Shown here one piece after another: positions 1-7,310 of a DNA stretch of 17,261 nt. The notes under the pieces are model-generated. The model was not told where the DNA came from and made no database searches. It was given only the letters and a program-made list of their open reading frames with translations. The translations under genes and the position numbers were made by a program. The stretch is from Candidatus Coatesiibacteriota bacterium (lineage in GTDB: Bacteria; RBG-13-66-14): contig WJMB01000377.1 of assembly GCA_014728185.1 (NCBI GenBank), positions 1 through 17,261 of the forward strand. Reading direction: 5' to 3'. Numbering within the stretch: the first letter of the stretch is position 1; each line of letters opens with the position of its first letter.

Positions 1-312
1 CTGGCTGCCGTTGCCGAAGGAGTCGGTGAAGTCCCACTCCCCGTGAGGTCCGTGGACGGGCCGGTCGGTGACGAAGGCGATGTAGCGACCGTCGTGGGAG
101 ACTCCGGCCCGGGGGTACCAGCCGTCGCCGGTGTGGGGCAGAATGACGTCGACGCGCTGGGGCCGGGCTGTGCTGACCTGGACCAGGTCGACCCCGGCGC
201 CGCTCTGGCGGCTGAAGACGATCCGCGGGGCGCTCGCCGGGTCCGGGGCGCGTCGGCAGCCGGCGAAGAGCAGGGGGACGAGGAGGATCAGCGGCAGGTA
301 TCGGCGGTTCAT
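1..312 (-). CDS. Exported lipoprotein, N-terminal part (PD40/TolB-like propeller likely)
   Basis: Partial gene: the start is at 312 and the reading frame runs off the left edge. The N-terminus begins MNRRYLPLILLVPLLFAGC, a short basic region, a hydrophobic stretch and a lipobox (LFAGC, Cys19), so the product is probably a membrane-anchored lipoprotein. Downstream the segments RIVFSRQSG and VSHDGRYIAFVTDRP resemble one blade of the PD40/TolB beta-propeller seen in the gene upstream. The ATG overlaps the stop codon of that gene (ATGA at 309-312), and GGAGGAGAG lies just before it inside the upstream coding end, so the two are probably translationally coupled. Substrate and role are unknown. The paralogous neighbour suggests a pair of envelope propeller proteins. 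Confidence 0.8.
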   Translation of the reverse strand, partial: MNRRYLPLILLVPLLFAGCRRAPDPASAPRIVFSRQSGAGVDLVQVSTARPQRVDVILPHTGDGWYPRAGVSHDGRYIAFVTDRPVHGPHGEWDFTDSFGNGSQ

Positions 313-1334
313 CTCTCCTCCAGCCAGAGGGGGTTGAGGTCGTCGGCGGCGCTGTTGAAGGTGACCTGCTTGAGGAAGCCCGTCTCGAGGTCGTAGACGT
401 AGAGTTCGTAGTCGCCGCTGCGATCCGAGGCGAAGGCCAGATAGCGGCCGTCGGCGGAGAAGGCGGGCTGGATGTCGGAGCCGGGCGAGCTGACAACGAA
501 TTCGAGGGAACCGTCGACGGTGTCGAGCATGACGATATCGCGGTTCTCGACGACGACGGTCGCGGGAGCGGTCTCGATATCGACGTAGGGGCTCTCCGGG
601 CCGAAAGCCGCTTTGGCTCCGCCGGAGTCCGGGGCGCTCGGCGAGGCGGGGACCAGCTTCTCGCCGGGCACGGTGGTCACCAGGGCCAGGCGGCGTCCGT
701 CGGGATGCCAAACCGGGTCCAGATCGGCCCAGGTGTTGTGGGTCAACTGGCGCGGCGCTCCACCCAGTGCGTCGGTGAGGTAGATCTCCTCGTCGCCGTC
801 GGCGTCGCCGACGTAGGCAAGGCCGACGGCGTCGGGGTGCCAGGCCGGGTCGGACTCGCGGGCGTCGTCGTTGGTCAGCCGGCGGCTGAGCTCGCCTTCG
901 AGAGCGTCGACTACGTAGAGGTCCACGGTGCCGCCGCGGTCGCTGATCAGGGCCAGCATGCTGCCGTCGGGGCTCCAGTCGGGCATACCCTCGTCGGCGT
1001 CAGCTTCATGATTGCCGAAGGGCCGCAGCTCGCCGGGGACGGAGGGATCGAGCAGGTGGATGCGCCCCGAGCCGCCCGGGGCGCCGTAGCGGAAGGCGAC
1101 GGCGTCGGCCTCCGGGGAAAGGGTCGCCTGGGATGCCGTCAGGGGTGCGCCGTCCTCGTCGCACATCGAGGCCAGGGGGCGGGGCAGCAGGGGCTGGGCC
1201 AGGTCGAGGATCATCAGCGTGGCGGCGCCGTCGGCCTCGCCGGAGACGAAGAGTAGGCGGCGTCCGGCCAGGTCGTCGGCCGACGCGGCGACGCTGATCA
1301 GCAGCAGGAGCACCAGGAGCGGACGGAAGCGCAT
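309..1334 (-). CDS. Exported PD40 (TolB-like) beta-propeller protein
   Basis: A 341-residue protein with a signal peptide (MRFRPLLVLLLLISVAASA, cleavage likely after ASA) followed by repeated PD40 blades: WSPDG near residue 120, AWHPD near 164, VWHPDG near 208 and FSADG near 293, each followed by a hydrophobic strand and an S/D-D-R or similar turn (LALISDRGG, LAFASDRSGDYELYVYD). This matches the periplasmic TolB-type propeller family. No TolB amino-terminal domain is evident, and tol-pal genes are absent nearby, so it should not be called TolB itself. I chose the ATG at 1334 because GAGG sits 7 bases upstream; an ATG six bases earlier lies directly against that GAGG, and a longer frame reaches 1385. 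It is followed without a gap by a second exported propeller-like lipoprotein. Ligand unknown. Confidence 0.85.
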   Translation of the reverse strand: MRFRPLLVLLLLISVAASADDLAGRRLLFVSGEADGAATLMILDLAQPLLPRPLASMCDEDGAPLTASQATLSPEADAVAFRYGAPGGSGRIHLLDPSVPGELRPFGNHEADADEGMPDWSPDGSMLALISDRGGTVDLYVVDALEGELSRRLTNDDARESDPAWHPDAVGLAYVGDADGDEEIYLTDALGGAPRQLTHNTWADLDPVWHPDGRRLALVTTVPGEKLVPASPSAPDSGGAKAAFGPESPYVDIETAPATVVVENRDIVMLDTVDGSLEFVVSSPGSDIQPAFSADGRYLAFASDRSGDYELYVYDLETGFLKQVTFNSAADDLNPLWLEER

Positions 1335-1441
1335 CGGCATACCTCGGGGGATGGGTCGGATAGGATCGACAGGGGTCGAAGCCATCTACTGCGGAGGCTT
1401 GATTGGGGGGACGATTGGCGTCGATCAGGGAAGTGAAAGAA

Positions 1442-2215
1442 CTAGAACATTGCCGGCAACGGGCCGTCCAAACGGACGACGAGCGGGGCCTCGGCGGCCT
1501 CGGGCGGACGGTCGATGATCAGGCGCAGGACGACGACCTCCAGTCCTTGGCCGACGGCGGTCCGCAGGGCCTCGCCGAAGTCCGGGTCCGTGGCGTCGTT
1601 GGGGGAGAAGCGGACGGGGTCGCCGCGCTGGACGAGGAACAGTGCGGCTGCGCGTGCTCCGTCGGCGGCCAGTCGGCCCAGCTCGCGGACGTGTCCGGCG
1701 CCCCGGGTAGTCACGGCGTCGGGGAAAAGCGCCGTGTCGCCCACGGCCAGGGTGACGCTCTTGACCTCGACCCAGGCGGGACCGGCCCTGTCGGGATGGT
1801 CGTCCAGGCGGAAGTCGAAGCGCGGCAGTCCCTTCAGCGAACCGGAGTGGCCCCGCGGCTTCAGGACCACCTCTGAGCGGACCTCGCCGTAGCCCTCTAG
1901 TCCAGGGACCAGGCCGTGATTCAGCAGCTCTCCGGCGATGCGGTTGGTGGCCTGGGTGTCCACCAGCACCCAGCCGTCGTTGTGCCGCACGGCGACCAGG
2001 CTGTCCGGGTACTTGCGCTTGCCGCCGTAGTGGACGGTCAGGCAGGGCAGGCCTGGGGCCATCAGCTCGGGCAGCCGTCCCGAGTTGGGCACATGGACAT
2101 CCTCGGGCGCGCCGTCGAGACGGCGCACGGCGGCGACGAAGCGATTGTGCCGCTTGACGATCGCCGCCCGTCGCGTGGCGGGATAGAGCTGGAGCTGGAG
2201 GTCGGCGCCGGGCAT
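1442..2215 (-). CDS. sfsA: SfsA family protein (DNA/RNA nuclease SfsA, sugar fermentation stimulation protein)
   Basis: The 257-residue protein is close to the usual SfsA length and carries its landmarks in order: HNRFVAAV and HVPNSGRLPELMAPG near residues 23-55, DTQATNRI near 86-93, RFDFRL near 132-137, VEVKSVTL at 149-156 and FPDAVTTRG at 164-172. The D134 and E150-x-K152 arrangement fits the PD-(D/E)XK-like nuclease core assigned to the family; the N-terminal part is the OB-like nucleic-acid-binding region. The physiological role is poorly known; the name comes from stimulation of maltose genes in E. coli. The start ATG has only a weak ribosome site (GAG, 6 bases upstream). It lies 32 bases after the stop of the DUF4388-like gene and is probably cotranscribed with it. 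Confidence 0.95.
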   Translation of the reverse strand: MPGADLQLQLYPATRRAAIVKRHNRFVAAVRRLDGAPEDVHVPNSGRLPELMAPGLPCLTVHYGGKRKYPDSLVAVRHNDGWVLVDTQATNRIAGELLNHGLVPGLEGYGEVRSEVVLKPRGHSGSLKGLPRFDFRLDDHPDRAGPAWVEVKSVTLAVGDTALFPDAVTTRGAGHVRELGRLAADGARAAALFLVQRGDPVRFSPNDATDPDFGEALRTAVGQGLEVVVLRLIIDRPPEAAEAPLVVRLDGPLPAMF

Positions 2216-2247
2216 GGATCGCTCGGGAAGAGTTGGAATCCGAGGTT

Positions 2248-3057
2248 TCAGAGCTGCTTCTCGAACTGCTTTTTAACACTCTGGACGAAGGTCCGCGCGG
2301 CCATCCGTCCACAGATGAAGTTGCGCAGGAACTTCTCGATGCGTCGCAGCCAGGCATCCCTCTGGTGAACCAGCACCTCTTCGCTTTTCAGCTCGTCGAC
2401 GAGGGCGTCGGCCCGGTTGCCGAACTCCCGCTGGATCGACTCCACCAGCAGCCCGCGCAGCCAGGAGCGATCGAAGTGGCGGGGCTTGAGGATCTGTCCG
2501 GCGGGCTTGGCGGGTTCGTAGAAGTAGGTGTCGACCAGATAGTCGCGGGAGCCGCGGAAGGCGTCGAAGGTCTCGTCGAGGCTGCTGGGCTTATCGACAA
2601 TCTCGCCGCGTAGGATGTGGATGTAGTACTCGAGGTCGTCGTTGTACATTTGGATCAGGCCGCTGCGGTTGCCGCGCACGCACCGCGAGTAGAACAGGAT
2701 CAGCTCCTCGGAGGTCGGTGAGAATCCGCGTCCCAGGGGCTCGTTGAAAAGGATGATCCGGGCGTAGTGGAAGCGCCGTTTGTCCAGTTGGACCGTGGTC
2801 AGGGTCATTTCGGGTGCCGCGTCGGCCAGCAGCGCCGCCGCCTCGGCTCCGGTGTAGCTGTCGATGCCGTCGGAGAAACCGGCGTAGAGGGGGCGACCGC
2901 CGCCGATGAGCACTTGGCCGGAGGAGAGGGAGCCGTTGAGGCTCAGGTAGCCCGAGAAGCCGCCGGCTCCCAGCACGCGCAGGACGTGGCCGATGCCGCC
3001 CCGGGCGAGATCCGTTCCGCTCAGGATGGGGGTTCCCTGGGGTAGTCGTCTTTGCAT
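2248..3057 (-). CDS. Protein with N-terminal DUF4388/PATAN-like domain, function unknown
   Basis: A 269-residue soluble protein. Residues about 20-75 (GHVLRVLGAGGFSGYLSLNG, then GQVLIGGGRPLYAGFSDG, then GAEAAALLADA) follow the pattern of the DUF4388/PATAN domain: 'G-x-SG-x-L', a short beta hairpin ending in 'GG-x-P/I-x-xA', and a helix. This assignment is by pattern only. The remainder is mostly helical and charged (LVESIQREFGNRADALVDELKSEEVLVHQRDAWLRRIEKFL) with no domain I recognise. The ATG at 3057 is preferred because upstream the GC content falls sharply and the extended frame is low in complexity; its ribosome site is weak. First gene of a minus-strand group with sfsA. DUF4388 proteins often occur with two-component or gliding systems, but nothing here confirms that. 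Confidence 0.75.
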   Translation of the reverse strand: MQRRLPQGTPILSGTDLARGGIGHVLRVLGAGGFSGYLSLNGSLSSGQVLIGGGRPLYAGFSDGIDSYTGAEAAALLADAAPEMTLTTVQLDKRRFHYARIILFNEPLGRGFSPTSEELILFYSRCVRGNRSGLIQMYNDDLEYYIHILRGEIVDKPSSLDETFDAFRGSRDYLVDTYFYEPAKPAGQILKPRHFDRSWLRGLLVESIQREFGNRADALVDELKSEEVLVHQRDAWLRRIEKFLRNFICGRMAARTFVQSVKKQFEKQL

Positions 3058-3346
3058 TTGGTTGTCTTGTATGGGGGCGTTTTTGCTATCAATGTCAGAA
3101 TAGTGCGTTATGCAATCTACTCGATTCCAAAAGCATTTTAGCCCAGGCGTCAAGGGAAAGAAAAGTTTCAAGATGAAACGCCGCCCGGCGCCGGTGTCTG
3201 GCCGGGTTTGCGTCGCTCCGGCGTGCCCGGGGACTGGAAGGGTTGTTTTAGCACTCCAGGTTGGAAAGCTGGATAGCTGATCGATGGGCGATCGCGTATC
3301 CTCTTCGGAGCGGATTATGATTGTAATCTGCTGATAATGCACGTTT

Positions 3347-3725
3347 GGGATTATCACACGTTCATGAACAGGCATGTATCGCTAATCGCTTGTTATTATG
3401 TGTTTTAGAGATGTGCGGGTTGCCACGGCCCATGCGTTGTCTGGTGGCATAAAAGATGCGCTCTAAGCGAGCGCTTCTAGCAAAACGCTGTGAGTCTAAA
3501 ACGCTGCGAGTCTAAAACACTGCGAGTCGGGTAGTCGCGACTCCTTGACTTGCCTCACGGGCCTCACAGCTCAAGGAGGCTATCTGCTTTCTATTGGCGG
3601 CTTTATCAGATATGTAACTATTGGCTTGTCGAACTTGGGCCATTCGTGAGGTGGTTGTCGGCACTTCCGCTCCAAGTGCCGCTAATTGTCCATTCAACGT
3701 CGGTTCAGTTGCAGGTGATAATCCC
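3347..3725. mobile_element. MITE-like element, copy 1
   Basis: A 379-bp non-coding element bounded by perfect 11-bp inverted ends, GGGATTATCAC at 3347-3357 and GTGATAATCCC at 3715-3725. About 110 bp at the left end and 100 bp at the right end align with copy 2 (10276-10664); the middle differs. Inside are a hairpin (3458-3474), three 16-bp direct repeats (3482-3529) and a second hairpin, GGCACTT/AAGTGCC, near 3659-3679. The 8 bases on each side do not match, so any target duplication has decayed. There is no transposase; if mobile, it would depend on an enzyme supplied elsewhere. The strand of the element is undefined. Confidence 0.75.
3482..3529. repeat. Three 16-bp direct repeats inside MITE-like copy 1
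   Basis: Units AAAACGCTGTGAGTCT, AAAACGCTGCGAGTCT and AAAACACTGCGAGTCG follow each other without spacing and differ by one or two bases. They lie just right of the internal hairpin. Copy 2 of the element has a different tandem repeat at the equivalent place. Confidence 0.9.
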
Positions 3726-4262
3726 CTCTTTTAATATCATAGGGGATCGCAGATGATTCTGGACCAGCTTCCCGTGAATCGATACCTAGATCACAAATCG
3801 TCAAGGCAACTGATAGAGGTGGTTGTAAGCGGAGGCTGGAAAGCAAGCTTTCACACACTATTGAGTGGTATTTGTAACGGCATGTTATTCAGTTCCTTAA
3901 GTCCAGGTTGCCAATCGGAAGAACTCCTGGTGTAGGGCAACGAATCGGGAGGCCCCAGGCTTCATACTGAGTAACGTGTCGGTGAATGCCGCTCAGGCCC
4001 TGCCACAACAACTTAAACCGATGTGCGTGTTCAATTTTCTCCCAACCGCCTTTATAAGAATACGTTATGTAAACTCTGCGGTCCGGCGCTGATCAGTAAT
4101 CCCTAGCGCTTGTTTTTATCTGTTTCAAAGCGCGACGCACTAAAACAACGAACACCCGCTCGGTGATCCTTGCTTTATCCGCCCTGATTTGGTCCGATCA
4201 CGTTCCATGATGCCTATGGTTTAAGCATCAGCCGGTTTCGGCGGCTGGTGGTCATTGTCGCG

Positions 4263-4292
4263 AAAAAAGGCGGAGCCCCCGAAAGGGCTCCG
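4263..4292 (-). terminator. Rho-independent terminator of the SRP RNA gene
   Basis: On the minus strand an 8-bp perfect stem, CGGAGCCC/GGGCTCCG with a 6-base loop (4271-4292), is followed by GCC and six T residues (4263-4268). It directly follows the SRP RNA and fits an intrinsic terminator in that direction only; the plus strand has no T tract. Confidence 0.9.
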
Positions 4293-4570
4293 TAATGGCC
4301 ATCCGGCGCCGGCTCGACGTGCGCAACGCCGCCTCCGACAACACGCGGGGCTCCGGCCCAGATGATCGCCGGCACTCCGGGAGCCTCCCTACCGCTGCTC
4401 CCTCCCGGGCCTGACGGGGTTCAGGATTACCCGGATGCGACGGTCCAGACCTTCAACACCCCGCCCGAAGCCTTCGACGACGCCCGCCTGCGCCTCCCCG
4501 GGCGTTCGCCCCGGCATATAGCGGGTTTCCGGCGGTGGGGCACCGCTAGCGCCCCGGCTAGGATGACCAA
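4293..4570 (-). ncRNA. ffs: Signal recognition particle RNA, long bacterial form (with Alu domain)
   Basis: The minus strand carries the conserved SRP S-domain (helix 8) sequence at 4395-4415: GTCAGGCCC, GGGA loop, GGGAGCAG, preceded by TGAACCCC. This corresponds to the Ffh-binding consensus GTCAGGTCCGGAAGGAAGCAG. Towards the 5' end, GCTAGCGGTGCCCC (4537-4550) followed by AACCCGCTATATGCCGGGGCGAACGCC-like sequence matches the Alu domain found in the long SRP RNAs of Bacillus-type bacteria. Length (about 280 nt to the terminator) agrees with that class. The RNA assembles with Ffh for cotranslational targeting of membrane and secreted proteins. The 5' end is placed about 7 bases after the -10 box; exact ends are approximate. 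It stands alone, as a GC-rich patch in a lower-GC spacer. Confidence 0.93.
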
Positions 4571-4576
4571 GATTGC

Positions 4577-4605
4577 AGCATAGCTGTTTCTTGCCGCTCA
4601 GTCAA
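4577..4605 (-). promoter_or_regulatory. Sigma70-type promoter of the SRP RNA gene
   Basis: Minus strand: -35 TTGACT (4600-4605), 17-base spacer, -10 TATGCT (4577-4582). Spacing and boxes fit a strong housekeeping promoter, and the start predicted about 7 bases later falls at the 5' end of the SRP RNA. Confidence 0.85.
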
Positions 4606-5009
4606 GCGTGAGAGGGTATCGATGAGCGTGTTGCTCCACCCTCGGAAATCGAGCGGAATGAGTGCCGGGGACCGCGCTAATTCATAGCCGCTGATAGAAA
4701 ACCGCTGAGAATGGCCGTAGGTGGTGGGCATCGGCGGACACTGTGAGCGGCCTGGAGCTGTTCTCCTCAGCTTCAACGACATATGCCGTGCGTACGAGCC
4801 TGGGCTGGGTCTCCGCATATTTATGCATGTTGGAACAGTGGTTAGCGCGTGTTCAACAATCCCCCTCGACTTGTACACCCGGCTGAGATTGCTCGTCGGT
4901 GATCGAGGTGTCTGAATCTATCAGGGGCCAGCAAAGGGTTCGATGATTCCCTGACGGGTGCAGTAACCTTGATGAAGCTTTAGTTTAAGCCGGAATTATC
5001 AGGTGCCGT
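4606..5009. other. Spacer between SRP RNA promoter and glycosyltransferase
   Basis: About 400 bases of mixed composition. The short frames here have no ribosome site or recognisable product. One inverted repeat is visible, TCAGGG/CCCTGA near 4920-4953. No terminator with a T tract was found after the glycosyltransferase stop. Confidence 0.6.
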
Positions 5010-6230
5010 TCAGTCAAGCTGCTCGTCGCCCGTGCGGCCGTCTTCGTCGATCACCTCGACGGGCAGCAGCTCCGGGGTTACGTCGGGATCCACGGCGTCG
5101 GGGAAGCGGGGGGGGCGCCAACCGACGGGCTCTTCCGCAGGGGGGCGCCCCTCGAGGAGCACCCGGCGGTAGAGGCGGTCGTGGGCGGCGATCATCGCCT
5201 CCATGGTGAACTCGCGGCGGATGTGCCCCGCCGCCCGTTGGGCAATGGCACGGTAATGAGCGCTACGGGACAGCAGGTCACGGAGTTTGGCGGTGAGGGC
5301 CTCGACGCAGTACTCGGGAAGCAACAGCTCCCAGCAATCCGGTGGGACGACATCGGGCACGCCGCCCTGGGCCAGACCGACGGCAGGAATACCCATCAGC
5401 AGGGGCTCGACTAAACCTCGGTTAAAGCTCTCGCCGCGACCGATCGCCACGGCGGCGTCGCAGGCGGCGTAGACGGGACGGGGGTCGGCCAGGCGTCCGG
5501 TGAAGCGCAAACGCTCGCCGAGTCCCAGACAGCGGGCCAGGCGTTCGAGGTCGGTTCGGTAGTCGCCGTCGCCGACCAGCAGCAGCCGCAAACCGTCTAT
5601 CCCGGCGAGGGCCTTGATTGCAATCGCCAAACCCTTGCGCGGAGCCAGGCGGCCGACGTAGCAGAGGGTCGGGACGTCGCCGGACAGGCCCAGCTCGGCC
5701 CGACAGTTCGCGCGGTCGAAGAGCTCGGGTCGGAAGAGGTCCACGTCCATCCCGTTGGGGATGTGAACGACGCGCCGGGCGTCCACACCCACGCTCTCGA
5801 CGACGTAGCGGCGCACCCGGCGGCTCACCGCGCCGAAGCCGGCGGTCAAAGGCGCGGCCAGACGGGTCAGCAGGCGGATCGCCGGGCCGTCGAAGCCGTA
5901 GCGGTGGAAGGTGACGAAGACGGGACGGCCGGTCAGGGCGCCGGCGATCCAACTGGGGATGCGGTCGGGATGACCGTGGAGCGCCGTGGCGCCGATTCGC
6001 CGCGACAGGCGGGCCAGTTTCCAGCCCAGAGAGAACTGGGAATCGCCGGTTCCGCCGACCAGGTGGACCGGCACGCCGCGGCTCTCGAAGTAGGCCCGGG
6101 CCGGGCCGTCGCCGGTCAGGCTGGCCGCCGCCGTGGGCCAACCCAAACCGCGCAGCCCGGCGCAGAGGTCCGCCGTGCCACGCTGGGGGCCCGAGAGGGG
6201 CAGGTCGTGGACGTGGTGCAGGATCAGCAA
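5010..6230 (-). CDS. Glycosyltransferase, GT4-type (GT-B fold)
   Basis: A protein of about 406 residues with the two-domain GT-B layout of family 4 glycosyltransferases. The N-terminal domain begins LILHHVHDLPLSGPQRGTADL; then come HIPNGMDVDLF (near residue 157), YVGRLAPRKGLAIAIKAL (near 191), LLLVGDGDYR (near 217) and GRGESFNRGLVEPLLMGIP, which holds the E-x7-E pair (about E267/E275) that binds the nucleotide-sugar donor. No membrane segment, so probably cytoplasmic or peripheral. Sugar and acceptor cannot be told. I placed the start at a TTG (6230) with GGAGAAAGG about 10 bases upstream, where family similarity begins; the frame is open back to a TTG at 6344, but that extension is encoded by both arms of an inverted repeat (6264-6356) and looks unlike protein. 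It follows two transporter genes on the same strand. The last 60 residues are acidic and of unknown role. Confidence 0.88.
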   Translation of the reverse strand: MLILHHVHDLPLSGPQRGTADLCAGLRGLGWPTAAASLTGDGPARAYFESRGVPVHLVGGTGDSQFSLGWKLARLSRRIGATALHGHPDRIPSWIAGALTGRPVFVTFHRYGFDGPAIRLLTRLAAPLTAGFGAVSRRVRRYVVESVGVDARRVVHIPNGMDVDLFRPELFDRANCRAELGLSGDVPTLCYVGRLAPRKGLAIAIKALAGIDGLRLLLVGDGDYRTDLERLARCLGLGERLRFTGRLADPRPVYAACDAAVAIGRGESFNRGLVEPLLMGIPAVGLAQGGVPDVVPPDCWELLLPEYCVEALTAKLRDLLSRSAHYRAIAQRAAGHIRREFTMEAMIAAHDRLYRRVLLEGRPPAEEPVGWRPPRFPDAVDPDVTPELLPVEVIDEDGRTGDEQLD

Positions 6231-6263
6231 ATCGAAGGGGCCTTTCTCCGCTCGGGGCTCATG

Positions 6264-6356
6264 CCCGGGGAGGCTTTGGCACGTTTCTTGCGCAACGAGG
6301 GGGGCTGGTATGATCGGCGTTCGATTCCGCAAGAAACGTGCCAAAGCCTCCCCGGG
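6264..6356. repeat. Perfect 29-bp inverted repeat with 35-base loop
   Basis: The arms are 6264-6292 and 6328-6356 (starting CCCGGGGAGGCTTTGGCACG on the plus strand) and are exact reverse complements over 29 bases. The 35-base loop (6293-6327) contains TGGTATGAT, an extended -10-like box on the plus strand. The repeat sits between the stop of the EamA gene (6363) and the start of the glycosyltransferase. There is no T tract on either side. Confidence 0.97.
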
Positions 6357-6362
6357 GGGCTC

Positions 6363-7310
6363 CTACAGCGGCGGCGGGACGGCGGTGCGTCGGTTCGCGG
6401 CCGCGCGATCCCTGCGGCTCTTTCTGTTCTTGGAGAGCTGGGTCAGCGTCACCCCGGTCAGGGCGATGACGCCGCCGACGATGAACAGGGTGGTGATGCG
6501 CTCGCCCAGGAAGATCGCCGCCAGGATCACCGTGGCCACGGGTTGGCCGTTGGCCATCACGGCGACCTGGCTGGCGTCGAGGTGGGCCAGGGCGTAGTTG
6601 TAACAGAAATAGCCCACGACGACGGTGATCACGATCAGGTAGCCCAGGCCCAGCCAGCCTTCCCAGGTAACGGCGGAGTAGTCGGCGGTCAGGGTGGCCG
6701 GCAGGCCCACCGGGGTGAAGAGGACCATCCCGGTGAGCACCGAAATGGTCAGGGCGCCCAGGCTGCCCCGGCGCTCGACCAGGGTTTTCGAGAAGGTGGT
6801 GTAGAGGGACCAACTGAACACGGCCCCCAGCACCAGCAGGTTGCCCAGCAGGTTTTCGAGGGAGTAGCTCAGGCCGCTTTCGAGGACGAAGAGGGCCACG
6901 CCGGCGAAGGACAGGGCCACACCGAGCCAGCGCCGCCATCCCGGGAATTCGAGCCCGCGCGCCCGGGCCACGAGCAGTACGAAGATCGGGTTGAGCGGGT
7001 AGAGCAGGCTGATCTGGCTGGCGCTGGAGAGACGCAGGCCGTAGAGGAACAGCAGGGGGTCAGCCATCACCACCAGGATGCCCAGCCCGATATAGAGCGG
7101 CAGTTCCTCGCGGTGGAAGGTGATCTCGGCACCGGTTAACTTGCTGGTTATGAAGAGCACCACGGCGGCGCCGCCGAAACGAAGGTAGCACAGCGCCAGG
7201 GGGTTGAGCTGGTCGACGGCCACCTTGCCCAGCAGGTAGGTCCCCGCCGAGATCAGGGTCTGGGCTATGACGGCGGCGTAGGCCAGGGTGGTCTGTGTGC
7301 GCGGCCTCAC
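6363..7310 (-). CDS. EamA/DMT-family membrane transporter (second of a pair)
   Basis: A 315-residue, very hydrophobic protein with about ten membrane segments arranged as two EamA repeats, the standard layout and length of drug/metabolite transporter (DMT) permeases. The first half ends with LSFAGVALFVLESG, and the second half contains GAVFSWSLYTTFSKTLVERRG and closes with FLGERITTLFIVGGVIALTGVTL, the typical EamA end with its 'GE' motif. The tail (KNRKSRRDRAAANRR) is basic, so cytoplasmic. Transported substrate unknown. Start is GTG at 7310: it overlaps the stop of the preceding transporter gene as GTGA, with GAGGGG 5 bases upstream, which argues for translational coupling. The two proteins may act separately or as partners. 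Confidence 0.92.
   Translation of the reverse strand: MRPRTQTTLAYAAVIAQTLISAGTYLLGKVAVDQLNPLALCYLRFGGAAVVLFITSKLTGAEITFHREELPLYIGLGILVVMADPLLFLYGLRLSSASQISLLYPLNPIFVLLVARARGLEFPGWRRWLGVALSFAGVALFVLESGLSYSLENLLGNLLVLGAVFSWSLYTTFSKTLVERRGSLGALTISVLTGMVLFTPVGLPATLTADYSAVTWEGWLGLGYLIVITVVVGYFCYNYALAHLDASQVAVMANGQPVATVILAAIFLGERITTLFIVGGVIALTGVTLTQLSKNRKSRRDRAAANRRTAVPPPL

Larger units (their letters stand above)
3058..4262. other. Long lower-GC spacer without a supported gene
   Basis: About 1.2 kb with markedly lower GC than the genes on either side. No reading frame here has a ribosome site, coding-like composition or a recognisable family. It contains MITE-like copy 1 (3347-3725) and scattered small inverted repeats, for example GAAAGC-AA-GCTTTC at 3839-3852 and GTTGCC/GGCAAC at 3907-3912 and 3936-3941. 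It ends at the terminator of the SRP RNA gene. Confidence 0.7.

Noticed and set aside
3339..3733. Target duplication around MITE-like copy 1
   Set aside because: The 8 bases outside the ends (GCACGTTT and CTCTTTTA) do not match.
4362..4583. Plus-strand frame of 73 codons
   Set aside because: It lies antisense to the SRP RNA; its proline-rich product is a composition artefact.
6264..6356. Inverted repeat as an intrinsic terminator of the EamA operon
   Set aside because: No T tract follows on either strand and the 35-base loop is long.
5763..7139. A long plus-strand open frame (458 codons)
   Set aside because: It lies antisense to the glycosyltransferase and EamA genes, runs through both arms of the inverted repeat, and its product is a Gly/Gln/His-rich low-complexity chain: a by-product of high GC.
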